This document shows, piece by piece, positions 63,374-64,000 of a stretch of DNA of 64,000 nucleotides. The notes under the pieces were generated by a model that worked only from the letters and a program-made list of their open reading frames with translations, was not told the DNA's origin and did not search any database. The translations under genes were made by a program, and so were the position numbers. The DNA lies in contig NZ_CP134062.1 in assembly GCF_031583025.1 (NCBI RefSeq), positions 1,612,001-1,676,000 of the forward strand, written 5' to 3'. Each line of letters begins with the position of its first letter. The first letter of the stretch is position 1. Source of the stretch: Mycobacterium sp. Z3061 (GTDB lineage Bacteria; Actinomycetota; Actinomycetes; Mycobacteriales; Mycobacteriaceae).

Positions 63374-64000
63374 TGCTGCACTCCCAGTGCTCTCAATATC
63401 GTCGCGAATTTCGTTGTGGTTTCCGCTACTTCGTCGTCGGGGTCGGATTCGGCGACGATGCCACCGCCCGCCCGGGCCAGTGCGGTACGGCGGTCGGCCG
63501 ACAACTCGGCGCACCGGATCGACACCACCCAGTAACCGTCGCCGCGCGCATCACACCACCCCACCGCTCCGGCGTAGAATCCGCGGTCGCCCTCCAAGGC
63601 GTCGATCAACTCGACCGCCTGTCGGGTCGGTACCCCGCCGACCGCCGGGGTGGGGTGTAGCGCCAGTGCCAGATCGATTGCACTGGTTGAGGTATCGCGA
63701 AGGTGGCCGACAATCGGGGTGCACAGGTGCCAGACGGCCGCGGTGCGGCTCAGTTGCGGTTCGGCGGCGATGGTCAGGTCATCACACAGCGGCTCGAGTG
63801 CCGCGCGCATGGTGTCGATGACCAACTGGTGTTCGTGGCGATTCTTGTCGGATCCGGCCAGCGCGGCGCCATTGGCCGCGTCGGTGTCGGGGTCGTCCGA
63901 GCGGGGCGCTGAACCGGCGAACGGCCGGCACACCACCTGTTCACCGGATCTGGCGACCAACAGTTCCGGGCTGGCGCCGACCAGGGCCGCCCCGGTGTAG
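63370..64000 (-). CDS. entC: Isochorismate synthase, C-terminal part (5' end outside window)
   Basis: The C-terminal 209 codons of a chorismate-utilising enzyme; the start lies outside. Conserved blocks are L-V-G-A-S-P-E-L-L-V, R-P-F-A-G-S-A-P-R, S-D-K-N-R-H-E-H-Q-L-V, H-P-T-P-A-V-G-G and G-F-Y-A-G-A-V-G-W. The H-E-H helix and G-x-x-A-G motif bind magnesium and chorismate. The neighbourhood and family fit entC (Rv3215), which feeds menaquinone synthesis; salicylate synthase is less likely because of the position. Confidence 0.9.
   Translation of the reverse strand, partial: YTGAALVGASPELLVARSGEQVVCRPFAGSAPRSDDPDTDAANGAALAGSDKNRHEHQLVIDTMRAALEPLCDDLTIAAEPQLSRTAAVWHLCTPIVGHLRDTSTSAIDLALALHPTPAVGGVPTRQAVELIDALEGDRGFYAGAVGWCDARGDGYWVVSIRCAELSADRRTALARAGGGIVAESDPDDEVAETTTKFATILRALGVQQ

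Overview
The window is chromosomal DNA of a mycobacterium. It is GC-rich and coding density is high. Gene order follows, with interruptions, the Mycobacterium tuberculosis block I remember as Rv3254 down to Rv3215: alkB-rubA-rubB-alkX, sahH, tmk, mtrA-mtrB-lpqB, hpf, secA1, a WS/DGAT gene, ppk2, the desA3 pair, rsgA, aroA, a SRAP gene, sigH-rshA, the small biotinylated protein, pdtaS, whiB1, entC. A PE_PGRS gene, a 13E12-family HNH gene and lipoprotein LpqB also point to Mycobacteriaceae. The departures from M. tuberculosis order suggest a non-tuberculous species. All locus comparisons are from memory, not from a search.

Layout. 1-4744: end of an FAD oxidoreductase gene, an amino-acid permease, and the alkane hydroxylase operon with its TetR regulator. 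4848-12147: sahH, tmk, then the MtrAB-LpqB envelope and cell-division signalling operon. 12148-16116: an accessory insert with a PV-rich secreted protein, a small membrane protein, an SOS-controlled 13E12 HNH protein and an L,D-transpeptidase. 16286-20767: ComF-like protein, ribosome hibernation factor, SecA1. 20793-27308: an accessory signalling block with a zinc-ribbon adenylyl cyclase, a degenerate tandem HD-GYP/LuxR regulator, an ABCG-like exporter, a PhoD-like phosphatase and an MddA-type methyltransferase. Its control regions share a 16-bp dyad (TGrGGCA-N2-yGCCCCA), so it looks like one small regulon.

27264-33196: Rv3235-like protein, WS/DGAT homologue with a damaged catalytic motif, PPK2, and the stearoyl-CoA desaturase and its reductase, each preceded by a matching 20-bp operator. 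33206-38930: AraC regulator and a BVMO / ChoD-like oxidase / unknown / beta-keto-acid cleavage enzyme operon that reads as an uncharacterised catabolic pathway. 39050-42123: PE_PGRS with a C-terminal aspartic protease domain, overlapping a carboxylesterase. 42097-45329: thiolase-nitrilase-DUF302 operon divergent from an HxlR regulator over a 27-bp dyad. 45316-49286: rsgA, aroA, SRAP, 3-hydroxyacyl-CoA dehydrogenase, then a uppP remnant. 49434-54751: PucR-type regulator divergent from acyl-CoA ligase, PHA synthase and an alpha/beta hydrolase, a likely polyhydroxyalkanoate locus.

54729-64000: YbaK deacylase and SDR; sigH with a probable long isoform and its anti-sigma factor; the 24-residue ribosomal protein bL37 (too short for ordinary gene callers); biotinylated protein; PdtaS; WhiB1; a diacylglycerol-kinase-like lipid kinase preceded by a 57-bp tandem repeat; a PAS-PAS-GGDEF protein; a small membrane protein; a GNAT acetyltransferase; and the 3' part of entC. 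Several genes have TANNNT boxes about 6-8 bases before the start codon, the signature of leaderless mycobacterial transcripts.
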